A program made the translations under genes and the position numbers. Under the pieces are notes generated by a model. It saw only the letters and a list, made by a program, of their open reading frames with translations, did no database searches and was not told the origin of the DNA. A stretch of 64,000 nt of DNA from Candidatus Hinthialibacter antarcticus (GTDB taxonomy: Bacteria > Hinthialibacterota > Hinthialibacteria > Hinthialibacterales > Hinthialibacteraceae): NCBI GenBank assembly GCA_030765645.1, contig JAVCCE010000040.1:45867-109866 (forward strand), read 5' to 3'. This document shows positions 1 to 8,122 of this stretch, piece after piece. Each line of letters opens with the position of its first letter. Positions within the stretch are counted from its first letter, which is position 1.

Positions 1-217
1 AAATATTATTTCACATATTAAGGATGTGTTCAGAAATTGACCACTTGCAAATAATTTAAGGGAACTCTGTTTCAAAACGGCGCACCGCCATCTCAATAAT
101 GAGAATCGAATATGAGATTTCGCGTTAAAACGCCTTTGAACTAAACATAAACGTGGTTTTTCAGTAGGATATTACTATCGGCTGTTCAATCTCAAGACAA
201 TTTAAGGAAATCGTACG

Positions 218-859
218 ATGAATACCATTCAATTTCGCATTGGATACTTTGTGCTTTCGTTGATTCTTTGTTTAGCCGTCGCTGCGCAAGAGAAGCACCA
301 GTACAACCCCGAGCAGTTTGAAAAAGGTGAGCGCAGTGAATGGCAACAAGTTGACAAAGTGATCGAGGCCTTGCAACTCAAGCCAGGGATGCGCGTTGCC
401 GACATTGGCGGCGGGTCGGGATATTTCTCGCGTCCAATTGCAAAAGCGGTCGGAGAAAAAGGCGTCGTGTATATCTGTGACCTGGCGGTCAACCTGATGG
501 AGTTTCTTCAAGACAAAGCCAAAGAAGAAAACCTACATAATATCGTCACGGTGTTGGCCGCGATGGACCGACCCATGCTACCGCCGAAAAGCGTTGACCT
601 GATTTTCTTTTGCAACACCAATCATCACTTGAGCAACCGGGTGGAATACTACCAGGGGCTGCATTCTCTGCTGCGAGACGGCGGACGCATCGCGGTGGTT
701 GATTGGAACAAGAAAGACCAGAAGGTCGGCCCGCCTGCAAGCCACAATCACGCGAGAGTAGACATGATTTCTGAAATGAAAGAGGCAGGCTTTATTGTCG
801 CTCGAGAAGAAACATTTTTGGACTATCAATACTTTGTCTTCTTTGAACCAGCGAAGTAG
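218..859 (+). CDS. Secreted class I SAM-dependent methyltransferase
   Basis: The 213-aa product starts with a hydrophobic signal segment (about residues 8-23, ending AVAAQ), followed by a Rossmann methyltransferase fold. Motif I is visible as ADIGGGSGYF at 61-70, and the acidic residue that usually contacts the SAM ribose is Asp88 in VVYICD. A late SAM-fold strand is visible as DGGRIAVVDW. The start is backed by AAGGA about 10 nt upstream. The substrate cannot be read from sequence; methyltransferases with export signals of this kind are common but uncharacterised in heterotrophic environmental bacteria. It lies 98 nt before phnW on the same strand and could be co-transcribed, but nothing else ties it to phosphonate metabolism. 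Confidence 0.8.
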   Translation: MNTIQFRIGYFVLSLILCLAVAAQEKHQYNPEQFEKGERSEWQQVDKVIEALQLKPGMRVADIGGGSGYFSRPIAKAVGEKGVVYICDLAVNLMEFLQDKAKEENLHNIVTVLAAMDRPMLPPKSVDLIFFCNTNHHLSNRVEYYQGLHSLLRDGGRIAVVDWNKKDQKVGPPASHNHARVDMISEMKEAGFIVAREETFLDYQYFVFFEPAK

Positions 860-957
860 ACAAACAATGTTCATTAAATCCGAACAGTTGTAAGGATGGG
901 GTTCACGCCAAGACTCGATATAATTGGTATTCTGAATTTTCTTAGGAGGCGCATTGA

Positions 958-2091
958 ATGCTACCCATTGATGGTTGGAAAGATAAAATTTTATTCACGC
1001 CCGGCCCGTTAACGACCAGCCGGACGGTCAAGCAAGCGATGCTGAAAGATTTAGGCTCGCGTGATTTTGCGTTTATCGAAACCGTACGTGAATTGCGCAC
1101 TGAATTGCTTCGCTTAGGCCAAGTTGAAGGCAAAGGCTACGAAGCCATCCCCATGCAAGGCAGCGGGACATTCGGTTTGGAATCCGTGCTGGCGACAGGC
1201 GTCCCGCCGGACGGGAAGTTATTGGTCGTCATCAACGGCGCCTACGGAAAGCGCATCGCCCAAATGGCGAAGACGCTCAAGATCGAAACCAGCGTTTTAG
1301 AATACCCCGAAGATCAAACACCAGTCGTTGCGGACGTCGCGAAAGCGCTCGACGACGACCCGGCGATATCAATGGTCGAAATGGTTTCCTGCGAAACCAC
1401 TACGGGAATCTTCAACCCCGTTGAAGAAATCGGGGTGGTTTGCAAAGAACGCGGCAAAGTATATTTCGTCGACGCAATGAGCAGTTTCGGCGCCGTACCA
1501 TTAGATATTGCCAAAGCGAACATTGATTACCTGGTGTCATCGGCGAACAAGTGCATCGAAGGCGTGCCGGGATTTTCGTTCGTCATTGCCAAAAAAGAAA
1601 CGCTGATTAAAACCGAAGGCTGGGCGCGCAGCATGAGCTTTGACCTGCTGGCGCAATGGAAAGGCCTTGAAGCCAATGGGCAGTTTCGCTTCACGCCGCC
1701 GACCCATACCATCCTCGCGTTTCGCCAAGCATTAAGAGAACTCGAACAAGAAGGCGGCGTCGAAGGACGCGGCGCCCGTTACCGTAATAACTACGAAACC
1801 TTAGTCGCAGGAATGCGCGCGATGGGTTTTGTGGAATATCTGAAACCGGAACTGCAAGGCTATATTATTACGTCGTTCCGCTTTCCGGCGCATCCAAATT
1901 TTGATTTCAACCGCTTCTATGAATTGCTGAATGAAAAAGACCAGGTGATTTATCCCGGCAAAGTCAGCAACGCCGACTGTTTCCGCATCGGCAACATCGG
2001 GCGTATTTGCGCGGCGGACGTAAAAACGCTGCTGGCGTCGATTCAAGAAACCATGAAAGAAATGAATATAGAGTTACCCCTGAAAGGGTAA
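958..2091 (+). CDS. phnW: 2-aminoethylphosphonate--pyruvate transaminase
   Basis: This 377-aa PLP fold-type I enzyme moves the amino group of 2-aminoethylphosphonate to pyruvate, giving phosphonoacetaldehyde and alanine in the cytoplasm. The diagnostic N-terminus LLFTPGPLTTSRTVK-like block (here ILFTPGPLTTSRTVK) and the GSRDFAFIE segment are present. The PLP lysine is Lys198 in SSANKCIEGVPG. Length matches the family (about 365-370 aa). A perfect AGGAGG Shine-Dalgarno precedes the ATG. The next gene is phnX 19 nt downstream, the classical partner, which makes the assignment firm. Confidence 0.95.
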   Translation: MLPIDGWKDKILFTPGPLTTSRTVKQAMLKDLGSRDFAFIETVRELRTELLRLGQVEGKGYEAIPMQGSGTFGLESVLATGVPPDGKLLVVINGAYGKRIAQMAKTLKIETSVLEYPEDQTPVVADVAKALDDDPAISMVEMVSCETTTGIFNPVEEIGVVCKERGKVYFVDAMSSFGAVPLDIAKANIDYLVSSANKCIEGVPGFSFVIAKKETLIKTEGWARSMSFDLLAQWKGLEANGQFRFTPPTHTILAFRQALRELEQEGGVEGRGARYRNNYETLVAGMRAMGFVEYLKPELQGYIITSFRFPAHPNFDFNRFYELLNEKDQVIYPGKVSNADCFRIGNIGRICAADVKTLLASIQETMKEMNIELPLKG

Positions 2092-2110
2092 CCCCACAGG
2101 AGAGATTGTA

Positions 2111-2941
2111 ATGGATTTGGTTTTTCGCCGTTCGTATGTCGGGCCGCTGAAAGCGGCAATCTTTGATTGGGCCGGGACCACGGTCGACTATGGTTGTTTT
2201 GCTCCGGCGGTCGTGTTTCAGGAAGTCTACAAAAAACACGGCGTTGATATTTCAATGGCGCAGGCGCGCGAACCGATGGGCGCCGCTAAACGCTTGCACA
2301 TCAAAATGATTTCACAAATGGAAACCATCGCCGCCGCCTGGCAGGCCGCGCATGGTTCGCCCTGCAGCGAAGCGGACATTGATGTGATGTACCAGGAATT
2401 CATTCCCATGCAGCTCAAGTGCATTCTTGACTATAACGACCTCATCCCCGGGACGAACGAGTGCATGCACCTGTTGCGCAATCGCGGCATGAAGATTGGC
2501 GCAACCACTGGATACAACGGCGCCATGATGAAAGCCGTCGCCGATGACGCCAAACTGCGCGGCTATGAGCCTGACTTGTCGGTCTGCGCGGATGACGTCC
2601 CTGCAGGGCGCCCCTCGCCTTGGATGGCGATCAAAGCGGCGATGGAATTAGAGGTCTATCCGTTCGAAGCCATCGTCAAAGTGGGCGACACCGTGCCCGA
2701 CATCGACGAAGGCGTCAACGGCGGCATGTGGTCGGTCGGCGTGGTCACCAGCGGAAACGAAATCGGCATGACCCCGCAAGAAATCCGCATGGCGGACCCA
2801 TGCGCGTTCAAAGCCAAACACGCCAAAGCCTCGCTGAAACTGGCGCAAGCAGGCGCTCATTATGTAATCGACAGCATCGCCGACCTGATGCCCGTCATCG
2901 ACGACATTAACGCCCGACTCGCCCGTGGAGAAAAACCTTAA
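2111..2941 (+). CDS. phnX: Phosphonoacetaldehyde hydrolase (phosphonatase)
   Basis: This 276-aa HAD-superfamily enzyme cleaves the C-P bond of phosphonoacetaldehyde to acetaldehyde and phosphate. The HAD nucleophile motif is AAIFDWAGTTVDYG (residues about 15-28). PMGAAKRLHI follows in the cap and contains the lysine position that forms the Schiff base in this family. KVGDTVPDIDEG is the C-terminal acidic HAD motif. An AGGAGAG ribosome site lies at 2098-2104. It follows phnW directly and is followed by the pbfA-like gene, so the operon should turn AEP into acetaldehyde, alanine and phosphate. Confidence 0.95.
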   Translation: MDLVFRRSYVGPLKAAIFDWAGTTVDYGCFAPAVVFQEVYKKHGVDISMAQAREPMGAAKRLHIKMISQMETIAAAWQAAHGSPCSEADIDVMYQEFIPMQLKCILDYNDLIPGTNECMHLLRNRGMKIGATTGYNGAMMKAVADDAKLRGYEPDLSVCADDVPAGRPSPWMAIKAAMELEVYPFEAIVKVGDTVPDIDEGVNGGMWSVGVVTSGNEIGMTPQEIRMADPCAFKAKHAKASLKLAQAGAHYVIDSIADLMPVIDDINARLARGEKP

Positions 2942-2945
2942 TCAA

Positions 2946-4316
2946 ATGAAAAAAGATAACGACATCGCGCATTTGAAATCTGAAGGCGACCTCAATCTGG
3001 GCCAGCGGCGCCAGACATGGCAAGACGACCACCTGGATGACGAGACGCGCCAATGGTTGCAGCGCGATGCGGATTGCTTCTTGCACCAATCGCTTTCGAC
3101 GCCCTGCCTCAACATGCTAAGCGGATGTGAAGGCCTTTCGATTGAAGACATGCAAGGCCGACAGTACATGGACTTCCACGGCAATAACGTCCATCAGGTC
3201 GGCTTTAGCCATCCCCGCGTGATCGACGCGATCAAGAAGCAACTCGATGACATGCCGTTTTGTACGCGGCGGTATTCAAACATCCCTGCCATTGAACTGG
3301 CCGAAAAACTCACCGCGCTGGCGCCGGGCGACCTCAACCGCGTCTTGTTTGCGCCGGGCGGTACGGCGGCGATTGGCATGGCGCTGAAGTTGGCGCGCGC
3401 CGCAACCGGACGACATAAAACCGTTTCGATGTGGGACTCGTTTCACGGCGCCTCGCTGGATGCGATCTCGGTGGGCGGCGAGGCAATTTTCCGGTCGAAT
3501 ATCGGCCCGCTGATGCCGGGCGGCGAGCACGTTCCTCCGCCGGACGAGTATCATTGCATTTGGGGCTGCGAGGGAAAATGCAACCTGAAATGCGCTGACT
3601 ATATTGAGTACGTCCTTGAAAAAGAAGGCGACGTGGCAGCGGTCATCGCCGAGACGGTGCGCTGTACGCCGTTTATCCCGCCGAAAGAATACTGGCAGGC
3701 AGTCCGCGCCGCTTGCGACAAGCACGGCGCGTTGTTGATCCTGGATGAAATCCCTACGTGCCTAGGGCGCACCGGAAAAATGTTTGTCGTCGAACATTTC
3801 GACATCGTTCCTGACATGCTGGTCATCGGTAAAGGACTGGGCGGCGGCATCTTCCCGTTGGCGGCGCTGCTGGCGCGTGAGGAACTCAACGTCTCATCAA
3901 AAATTGCGTTGGGGCATTATACGCATGAAAAAAACCCGGTCGCCTGCGCCGCCGCCAAAGCGGCGATTGATGTGATCGAAGAAGAGAAACTTTGCGAAAA
4001 CGCGCTCACTGTCGGCGAACATGCGTTGAAGCGTATGCGCTCCATGATGGACAAGCACCCGCTGATCGGCGACGTACGAGGGCTGGGTCTGCTGCTTGGA
4101 ATCGAACTGGTCAAAGACCGGGCGACCAAAGAAAAAGCGGCGGACGAAGCCGAAGCGATTATGTACAAAGCGCTTTCCAAAGGGCTGAGTTTTAAACTCA
4201 CCATGAGCAGCGTATTGACGCTCACGCCCGCGTTGACCATCACCATCGAAGAGATGGACAAAGCGCTCGACATCATCGAAGAATGTTTGGTCGAAGTGGA
4301 ACGCGGCGAGTTTTAG
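2946..4316 (+). CDS. pbfA: Class III PLP enzyme, likely (R)-1-hydroxy-2-aminoethylphosphonate ammonia-lyase
   Basis: A 456-aa class III aminotransferase fold, with the PLP lysine at Lys296 (MLVIGKGLGGGIFP) and the LLILDEIPTCLGRTG cofactor-aspartate motif. Class III genes sitting in phnW-phnX operons include PbfA, which eliminates ammonia from (R)-1-hydroxy-AEP to give phosphonoacetaldehyde; the insertion YHCIWGCEGKCNLKC fits a specialised subgroup. I infer PbfA mainly from context, and a second AEP transaminase is the alternative. The ATG at 2946 lies 4 nt after the phnX stop; a GTG at 2925 overlapping phnX would add seven residues. The last 29 nt of the gene are repeated downstream at 4592-4620. 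Confidence 0.75.
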   Translation: MKKDNDIAHLKSEGDLNLGQRRQTWQDDHLDDETRQWLQRDADCFLHQSLSTPCLNMLSGCEGLSIEDMQGRQYMDFHGNNVHQVGFSHPRVIDAIKKQLDDMPFCTRRYSNIPAIELAEKLTALAPGDLNRVLFAPGGTAAIGMALKLARAATGRHKTVSMWDSFHGASLDAISVGGEAIFRSNIGPLMPGGEHVPPPDEYHCIWGCEGKCNLKCADYIEYVLEKEGDVAAVIAETVRCTPFIPPKEYWQAVRAACDKHGALLILDEIPTCLGRTGKMFVVEHFDIVPDMLVIGKGLGGGIFPLAALLAREELNVSSKIALGHYTHEKNPVACAAAKAAIDVIEEEKLCENALTVGEHALKRMRSMMDKHPLIGDVRGLGLLLGIELVKDRATKEKAADEAEAIMYKALSKGLSFKLTMSSVLTLTPALTITIEEMDKALDIIEECLVEVERGEF

Positions 4317-4371
4317 CCCCCCTCCATTTTTTTAAGGCAGAAGGATTCAGATTGACATCAAGGGCTGTGGC

Positions 4372-4390
4372 CCTGCCTGCGGCAGGCAGG
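4372..4390. repeat. Palindromic repeat, CCTGCCTGCGGCAGGCAGG
   Basis: A near-perfect 19-nt palindrome. A 17-nt version recurs at 45784-45800 followed by the same GTTCGC-type sequence, so this is a dispersed intergenic repeat. Confidence 0.6.
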
Positions 4391-4430
4391 TTCGCTTCAC
4401 TCAGCCTTGCCATTGCCACCCAGCATGATC

Positions 4431-4520
4431 CCAAGGGCTTGTGTACGTCTCTCTTCGCTTCAGTGCGGGCTTTCAGGCCCTTTTGCACAGGCGCTCACAG
4501 AGGCGCACACAAGCCCTTGG
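4431..4520. repeat. 90-bp element with 13-bp perfect inverted ends, containing dispersed repeat D
   Basis: CCAAGGGCTTGTG at 4431-4443 is the exact reverse complement of 4508-4520. The interior (about 4448-4509) is roughly 85 percent identical by eye to 14774-14835. It contains no open reading frame of interest and resembles a small non-autonomous mobile element. Confidence 0.6.
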
Positions 4521-4591
4521 AGCAATCAGTTTCATTCTATGGGCTGCTTGACTTGAATTCACCTGCCCTTTGCTGGACATAATTCAAAAAC

Positions 4592-4620
4592 TGTTTGGTC
4601 GAAGTGGAACGCGGGGAGTT
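4592..4620 (+). repeat. Duplicate of the pbfA 3' end
   Basis: This 29-nt block matches 4284-4312, the last codons of pbfA, at 28 of 29 positions (one C to G change). The two copies bracket about 280 bp of repeat-rich DNA, as a large target-site duplication or a duplication-insertion would. Confidence 0.75.
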
Positions 4621-4664
4621 CTGATTCCAAGGGCTGCCCTTCGGCCTTGCCCTTGCCACCCAGC

Positions 4665-5225
4665 CTACAACTCAAAGAAAATTTTGACGGCGATAAGAAG
4701 TAAGAGAATGCTGCCGCCGAATTCTACAATGCGTCCATACACCGCACGAAGTTTGCGGCCTAGATGCAATCCCGCCAGCGTCATGCCGCCCGCGAATAAA
4801 CCAATCACAAAACTCGGCGCCCAAGGAGTGATTTCGAGAACGCCGAATGCGATTCCGACCGCCAGCGCATCAATGCTGGTCGCGATTGATAATGTCACCA
4901 GATACCAGCCGCGCGAGAGGTCAGTGCTTGCGTCGCGGTGGTCAGGCCAAAGCGCTTCTTTCATGGTATGCAGGGAGATAACGAAGAGGATGCCGGAGGC
5001 GATCCAATGATGCCATGAATATACCCAGTCCGCTGCAATACGGCCCATGCCCCAGCCAATAATCGCCATAAGCATTTGAAACAGACCGAAGTGCCAGCCT
5101 AAGCGAAAAGACTGACCGCGATAGCGTTCACCGGCGCCAACGCTTAGCGCAACAGAAAAGGCGTCGCATCCCAGCGCAAAGGCAATCACCGCGATGGAAT
5201 ACGGACCGACGGAAGATAAATCCAT
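4665..5225 (-). CDS. mntP: Manganese efflux pump MntP
   Basis: A 186-aa inner-membrane protein with six predicted helices and the paired MntP repeats: ALGCDAFSVALSVG near the N-terminus and SIDALAVGIAFG near residue 115. The conserved aspartates of these motifs bind Mn2+ in the family. Length matches E. coli MntP (188 aa). There is no strong Shine-Dalgarno at the ATG. The only gene upstream on the strand is a 32-aa His-rich microprotein ending 42 nt before the start, so the two may share a transcript. I saw no yybP-ykoY type riboswitch in the short leader. Confidence 0.93.
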   Translation of the reverse strand: MDLSSVGPYSIAVIAFALGCDAFSVALSVGAGERYRGQSFRLGWHFGLFQMLMAIIGWGMGRIAADWVYSWHHWIASGILFVISLHTMKEALWPDHRDASTDLSRGWYLVTLSIATSIDALAVGIAFGVLEITPWAPSFVIGLFAGGMTLAGLHLGRKLRAVYGRIVEFGGSILLLLIAVKIFFEL

Positions 5226-5267
5226 TCAATAACAACTCATTCATTATAAGATTAATCAAAACAAATA

Positions 5268-5366
5268 TTATACTCCGCCAGTGCAAATCGACGCAGCGAA
5301 TAAAAGAAAAAGCGCGAGCAGAATGATTTTGAAAAAATGATGGTGATGATCGGCCCTGACAACCAT
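5268..5366 (-). CDS. 32-aa His-rich single-helix microprotein
   Basis: The reading frame encodes MVVRADHHHHFFK followed by a hydrophobic stretch (IILLALFLLFAASIC) and ends at TAA. A strong GGAGGA Shine-Dalgarno lies 5-6 nt before the ATG, which is the main reason to accept such a short gene. It has four consecutive histidines on the probable cytoplasmic side, then one membrane helix, then a short tail with one cysteine. It points into mntP 42 nt downstream. I do not recognise a family. A metal-related role is a guess from the His run and the Mn exporter next door. Confidence 0.6.
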   Translation of the reverse strand: MVVRADHHHHFFKIILLALFLLFAASICTGGV

Positions 5367-5416
5367 AACGTCCTCCATCAAATACGGGTGACTGGCTGAA
5401 TAGAGTATAGACCGAA

Positions 5417-6004
5417 TTAGAAATTATTTTGATATTGGGTTTCTCCGCCCGTATACGGCATATCGCCTGCGCTGACCAAGCCGTTGGTGCCATCGTAAAT
5501 CACGACGGCGTCTGGCGCGATGAGTTCCCTCGCCCAGTTTTCGACGTTTAATCCTTTGTTGGGGAACATATCCGGCCCCACGCTATTTATGGTGTAGCAG
5601 TTCCAGCGGTAACTTTCAGAGAAACATTGGTGGTTGCGGTAATTATACGAAAAGCGCATGATTTCGTCGTCGTATCCTTGCGCGCCTTGCTGGTCGATGA
5701 AGGGGTCTCTCATCGAAAGAGTGATGTACGGCACAGGCGTACTTAATGGAATCAGGCGATAGGTAATTGAATGATAACGGCTAGGAAAATCATAGCCGTC
5801 GAACCAGGGAAAACCATTGTTGTCGAGATTGTACATTTCAATCGCCGTCGAGAGGCTGCGCATGTCGCCATGAACCCGCGCAACTTTGGCGCGAATTTGC
5901 GCTTGTAAGAAATTCGGGACGGCAATCGCCGCCAGAATGCCGATGATTGCAACAACGATCAGAAGTTCAATTAAAGTGAATCCACGCTGACAGCGGTTAC
6001 GCAT
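5417..6004 (-). CDS. GspG-like type IV pseudopilin
   Basis: A 195-aa protein whose class III signal is MRNRCQRG|FTLIELLIVVAIIG, with the prepilin peptidase cut after Gly and Glu5 of the mature protein present. The ORF extends further upstream, but this ATG has AAGGA at good spacing and gives the expected short leader. After the pilin helix come RAKVARVHGDMRSLSTAIEMY, a variable middle, a SVGPD block and the tail YDGTNGLVSAGDM. That tail recurs in the pseudopilins at 45123 and 58491. No secretion or pilus machinery is nearby, so this is an orphan minor pilin or substrate-like pseudopilin. Transcribed divergently from the next gene. Confidence 0.88.
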   Translation of the reverse strand: MRNRCQRGFTLIELLIVVAIIGILAAIAVPNFLQAQIRAKVARVHGDMRSLSTAIEMYNLDNNGFPWFDGYDFPSRYHSITYRLIPLSTPVPYITLSMRDPFIDQQGAQGYDDEIMRFSYNYRNHQCFSESYRWNCYTINSVGPDMFPNKGLNVENWARELIAPDAVVIYDGTNGLVSAGDMPYTGGETQYQNNF

Positions 6005-6226
6005 GATGAAATCCTTATGATGGTTTGAATAAGGGAACAACGCCGAATATCTAAACAATAGCAAAAAAAACCATTGAGGGAATTGCAATATTACGAATTC
6101 ACAAAAAAATAATACTGACAAGATCGGTGTGGGTATGGTTATCTATTTATTCCAAACATGGTGACAAATCACTGAAAATACAGGAAACTATAAGTAACTG
6201 TGATCTAATTAGGGAGAATGCGTATT

Positions 6227-8056
6227 ATGTTTGCAATGACTTTAACGCAACGACATCTTCTAGCCGCACTCGCCGTTATCTGCCTCACAACGTCGCTCGC
6301 CTTTGGCGCGGCTTCGACTTTGCGCAGCGAAGGGACCGTTGACGGCGCCATGAGAAAGTGGCACCGGGTGTCGGTAACTTTCGACGGCCCCAAGGCCAGC
6401 GAGTCAGGAAAGGTGAATCCGTTTCTTGATTACCGCATGACAGTGACATTCATCAAAGGACCTCGGCGCATCGCGATCCCAGGCTTTTTCGCCGCCGACG
6501 GCAACGCCGCCGAAAGCAGCGCGAAGTCGGGCGATCAATGGCGCACTTATTTCACGCCGGATGAAGAAGGCTTGTGGCGCTATGAAGTTTCGTTTCGCAA
6601 AGGGGCGCGCGTTGCGTTATCGCTTGACCCCGAAGCAGGCGAACCGGATGGCTTCGACGGCGCAAAGGGCGCATTCAAAATTGCTCCGACGGACAAAGGC
6701 GGGCGCGACCTGCGCGGCAAGGGCGCGTTGCGATACAACGGAACGCGCTATCTGCAATTTGCCGAAACGGGCGCCTATTATCTCAAAGGCGGCGCCGACA
6801 GCCCCGAAAACTTTTTAGCTTATGAAGATTTTGACGACACCTTTCGCATCGCGACCAATCCACGCAAAGGCGAAGCGCAAGCGAACCTGAAGATTCATCA
6901 ATACGCACCTCATCAAAACGACTGGCGCGAAAGCGACCCCGTCTGGAAGAAAAACAAAGGCAAGAACATCATCGGCGCGTTGAATTACCTTTCAGACATG
7001 GGAATGAATAGCGTGTATTTTCTGACCATGAACGTCGCAGGAGACGGCAAAGATGTGTGGCCGTGGACGGGGCCGGATGAGCGCATGCGATTTGATTGCA
7101 GCAAACTCGACCAGTGGGAAATCGTGTTTTCACACATGGACTACTTAGGCCTGGCCATGCACGTCATCACCCAGGAAACCGAAAACGACCAACTGCTTGA
7201 CGGCGGCGACTTGGGCGCGGAACGCAAACTGTACTACCGTGAACTAATCGCGCGTTTCGCCCACCACCCCGCCATCGTGTGGAATTTCGGCGAAGAGAAT
7301 ACCAACACCGTAGAACAATTGAAAGCATTCGGCGATTATTTCGACAGCGTGGACCCCTACAAGCATCCCCGCGTAGTCCATACGTACCCCAATCAATATG
7401 ACAAAGTCTATACGCCTTTGCTGGGCGGAGGCTGGGTGCAAGGCCCTTCGCTGCAAATGGGCGACCAAAAGAAAGTCCATTCGGAGACATTGAAATGGGT
7501 GAAGCGCTCCAGCGAAGCCAAAGCGCAATGGTTCGTCTGCCTAGACGAAATCGGCCCTGCGAATACTGGCGTCAAACCTGACGCGGACGACCCCCACCAT
7601 AATGATGTTCGCTATCATTCGTTATGGGGAAACCTGATGGCGGGCGGCGCGGGATGTGAATGGTACTTTGGCTATAAGTTCGCGCACAATGATTTGAATT
7701 GCGAAGACTGGCGTTCCCGCGATACGATGTGGAAGCAAACGCGATATGCGCTTGATTTTTTTGAACGCCAACTTCCATTCACCGAAATGCAATCCTCCGA
7801 TGATTTAAGCCCGGATCAAGATGATTATGTGTTTGCAAAAGAAGGCGAGGTATACGCCGTCTATGCGCCGAAGTCCGAAAAAATTGAACTGACCTTGCCC
7901 GAAGGCGCCTATTCGGTGCAGTGGTTTAATCCACGCGAAGGCGGACCGCTGCAAAGCGGGTCAATCGAAAGCATCAACGGTCCGGGGGTGCAAACATTAG
8001 GAACACCGCCCAGCGATCCCCAAAAAGATTGGGCCGTATTGGTGAATAAGAAATAG
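6227..8056 (+). CDS. Secreted DUF5060 glycoside-hydrolase-like protein
   Basis: A 609-aa exported protein: signal peptide to about residue 27 (TTSLAFGA), a DUF5060 N-terminal beta-sandwich (about 30-150), a TIM-barrel-like centre, and a C-terminal domain resembling the putative collagen-binding domain PF12904 (VYAVYAPKSEKIELTLPEGAYSV). In the centre WNFGEENTNT fits an acid/base loop and WFVCLDEIGPAN a nucleophile loop. Substrate unknown; relatives act on plant or algal glycans. The ATG at 6218 touches the AGGGAG ribosome site, so 6227 with 9-10 nt spacing is preferred. It begins a run of three secreted sugar-related genes. Confidence 0.8.
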   Translation: MFAMTLTQRHLLAALAVICLTTSLAFGAASTLRSEGTVDGAMRKWHRVSVTFDGPKASESGKVNPFLDYRMTVTFIKGPRRIAIPGFFAADGNAAESSAKSGDQWRTYFTPDEEGLWRYEVSFRKGARVALSLDPEAGEPDGFDGAKGAFKIAPTDKGGRDLRGKGALRYNGTRYLQFAETGAYYLKGGADSPENFLAYEDFDDTFRIATNPRKGEAQANLKIHQYAPHQNDWRESDPVWKKNKGKNIIGALNYLSDMGMNSVYFLTMNVAGDGKDVWPWTGPDERMRFDCSKLDQWEIVFSHMDYLGLAMHVITQETENDQLLDGGDLGAERKLYYRELIARFAHHPAIVWNFGEENTNTVEQLKAFGDYFDSVDPYKHPRVVHTYPNQYDKVYTPLLGGGWVQGPSLQMGDQKKVHSETLKWVKRSSEAKAQWFVCLDEIGPANTGVKPDADDPHHNDVRYHSLWGNLMAGGAGCEWYFGYKFAHNDLNCEDWRSRDTMWKQTRYALDFFERQLPFTEMQSSDDLSPDQDDYVFAKEGEVYAVYAPKSEKIELTLPEGAYSVQWFNPREGGPLQSGSIESINGPGVQTLGTPPSDPQKDWAVLVNKK

Positions 8057-8058
8057 AA

Positions 8059-8109
8059 TTATAGTGGTTGCCAGAATTACGCACATATTTTTGACAAACG
8101 CTCTAATCG
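8059..8109 (+). repeat. Dispersed repeat A, copy 1 (TTATAGTGGTTGCCAGAATTA type)
   Basis: About 50 nt aligns with 14453-14504, from TTATAGTGGTTGCC through to CGCTCTAA. Shorter relatives are at 11449-11486 (opposite strand) and 40049-40083. All copies are intergenic. Confidence 0.75.
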
Positions 8110-8122
8110 AAAGGGTGCGAAT

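Larger units (their letters stand above)
4317..4664. other. Gene-free rearranged repeat region between pbfA and mntP
   Basis: No credible gene. The stretch holds a palindrome (4372-4390), an element with 13-bp inverted ends (4431-4520) and a second copy of the pbfA 3' end (4592-4620). Two copies of a short block close to GCCTTGCCxTTGCCACCCAGC occur near 4404-4424 and 4644-4664, so the region looks like duplicated and inserted small repeats rather than regulatory DNA. Confidence 0.7.

Noticed and set aside
1..217. Promoter for the first gene
   Set aside because: AT-rich with a TTGACC near 37, but no matching -10 at proper spacing; not enough to call.
4283..5010. Plus-strand ORFs of 99 and 146 aa around 4283-5010
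   Set aside because: They read through repeat DNA and antisense to mntP; their similar starts only reflect the duplicated 29-nt block.
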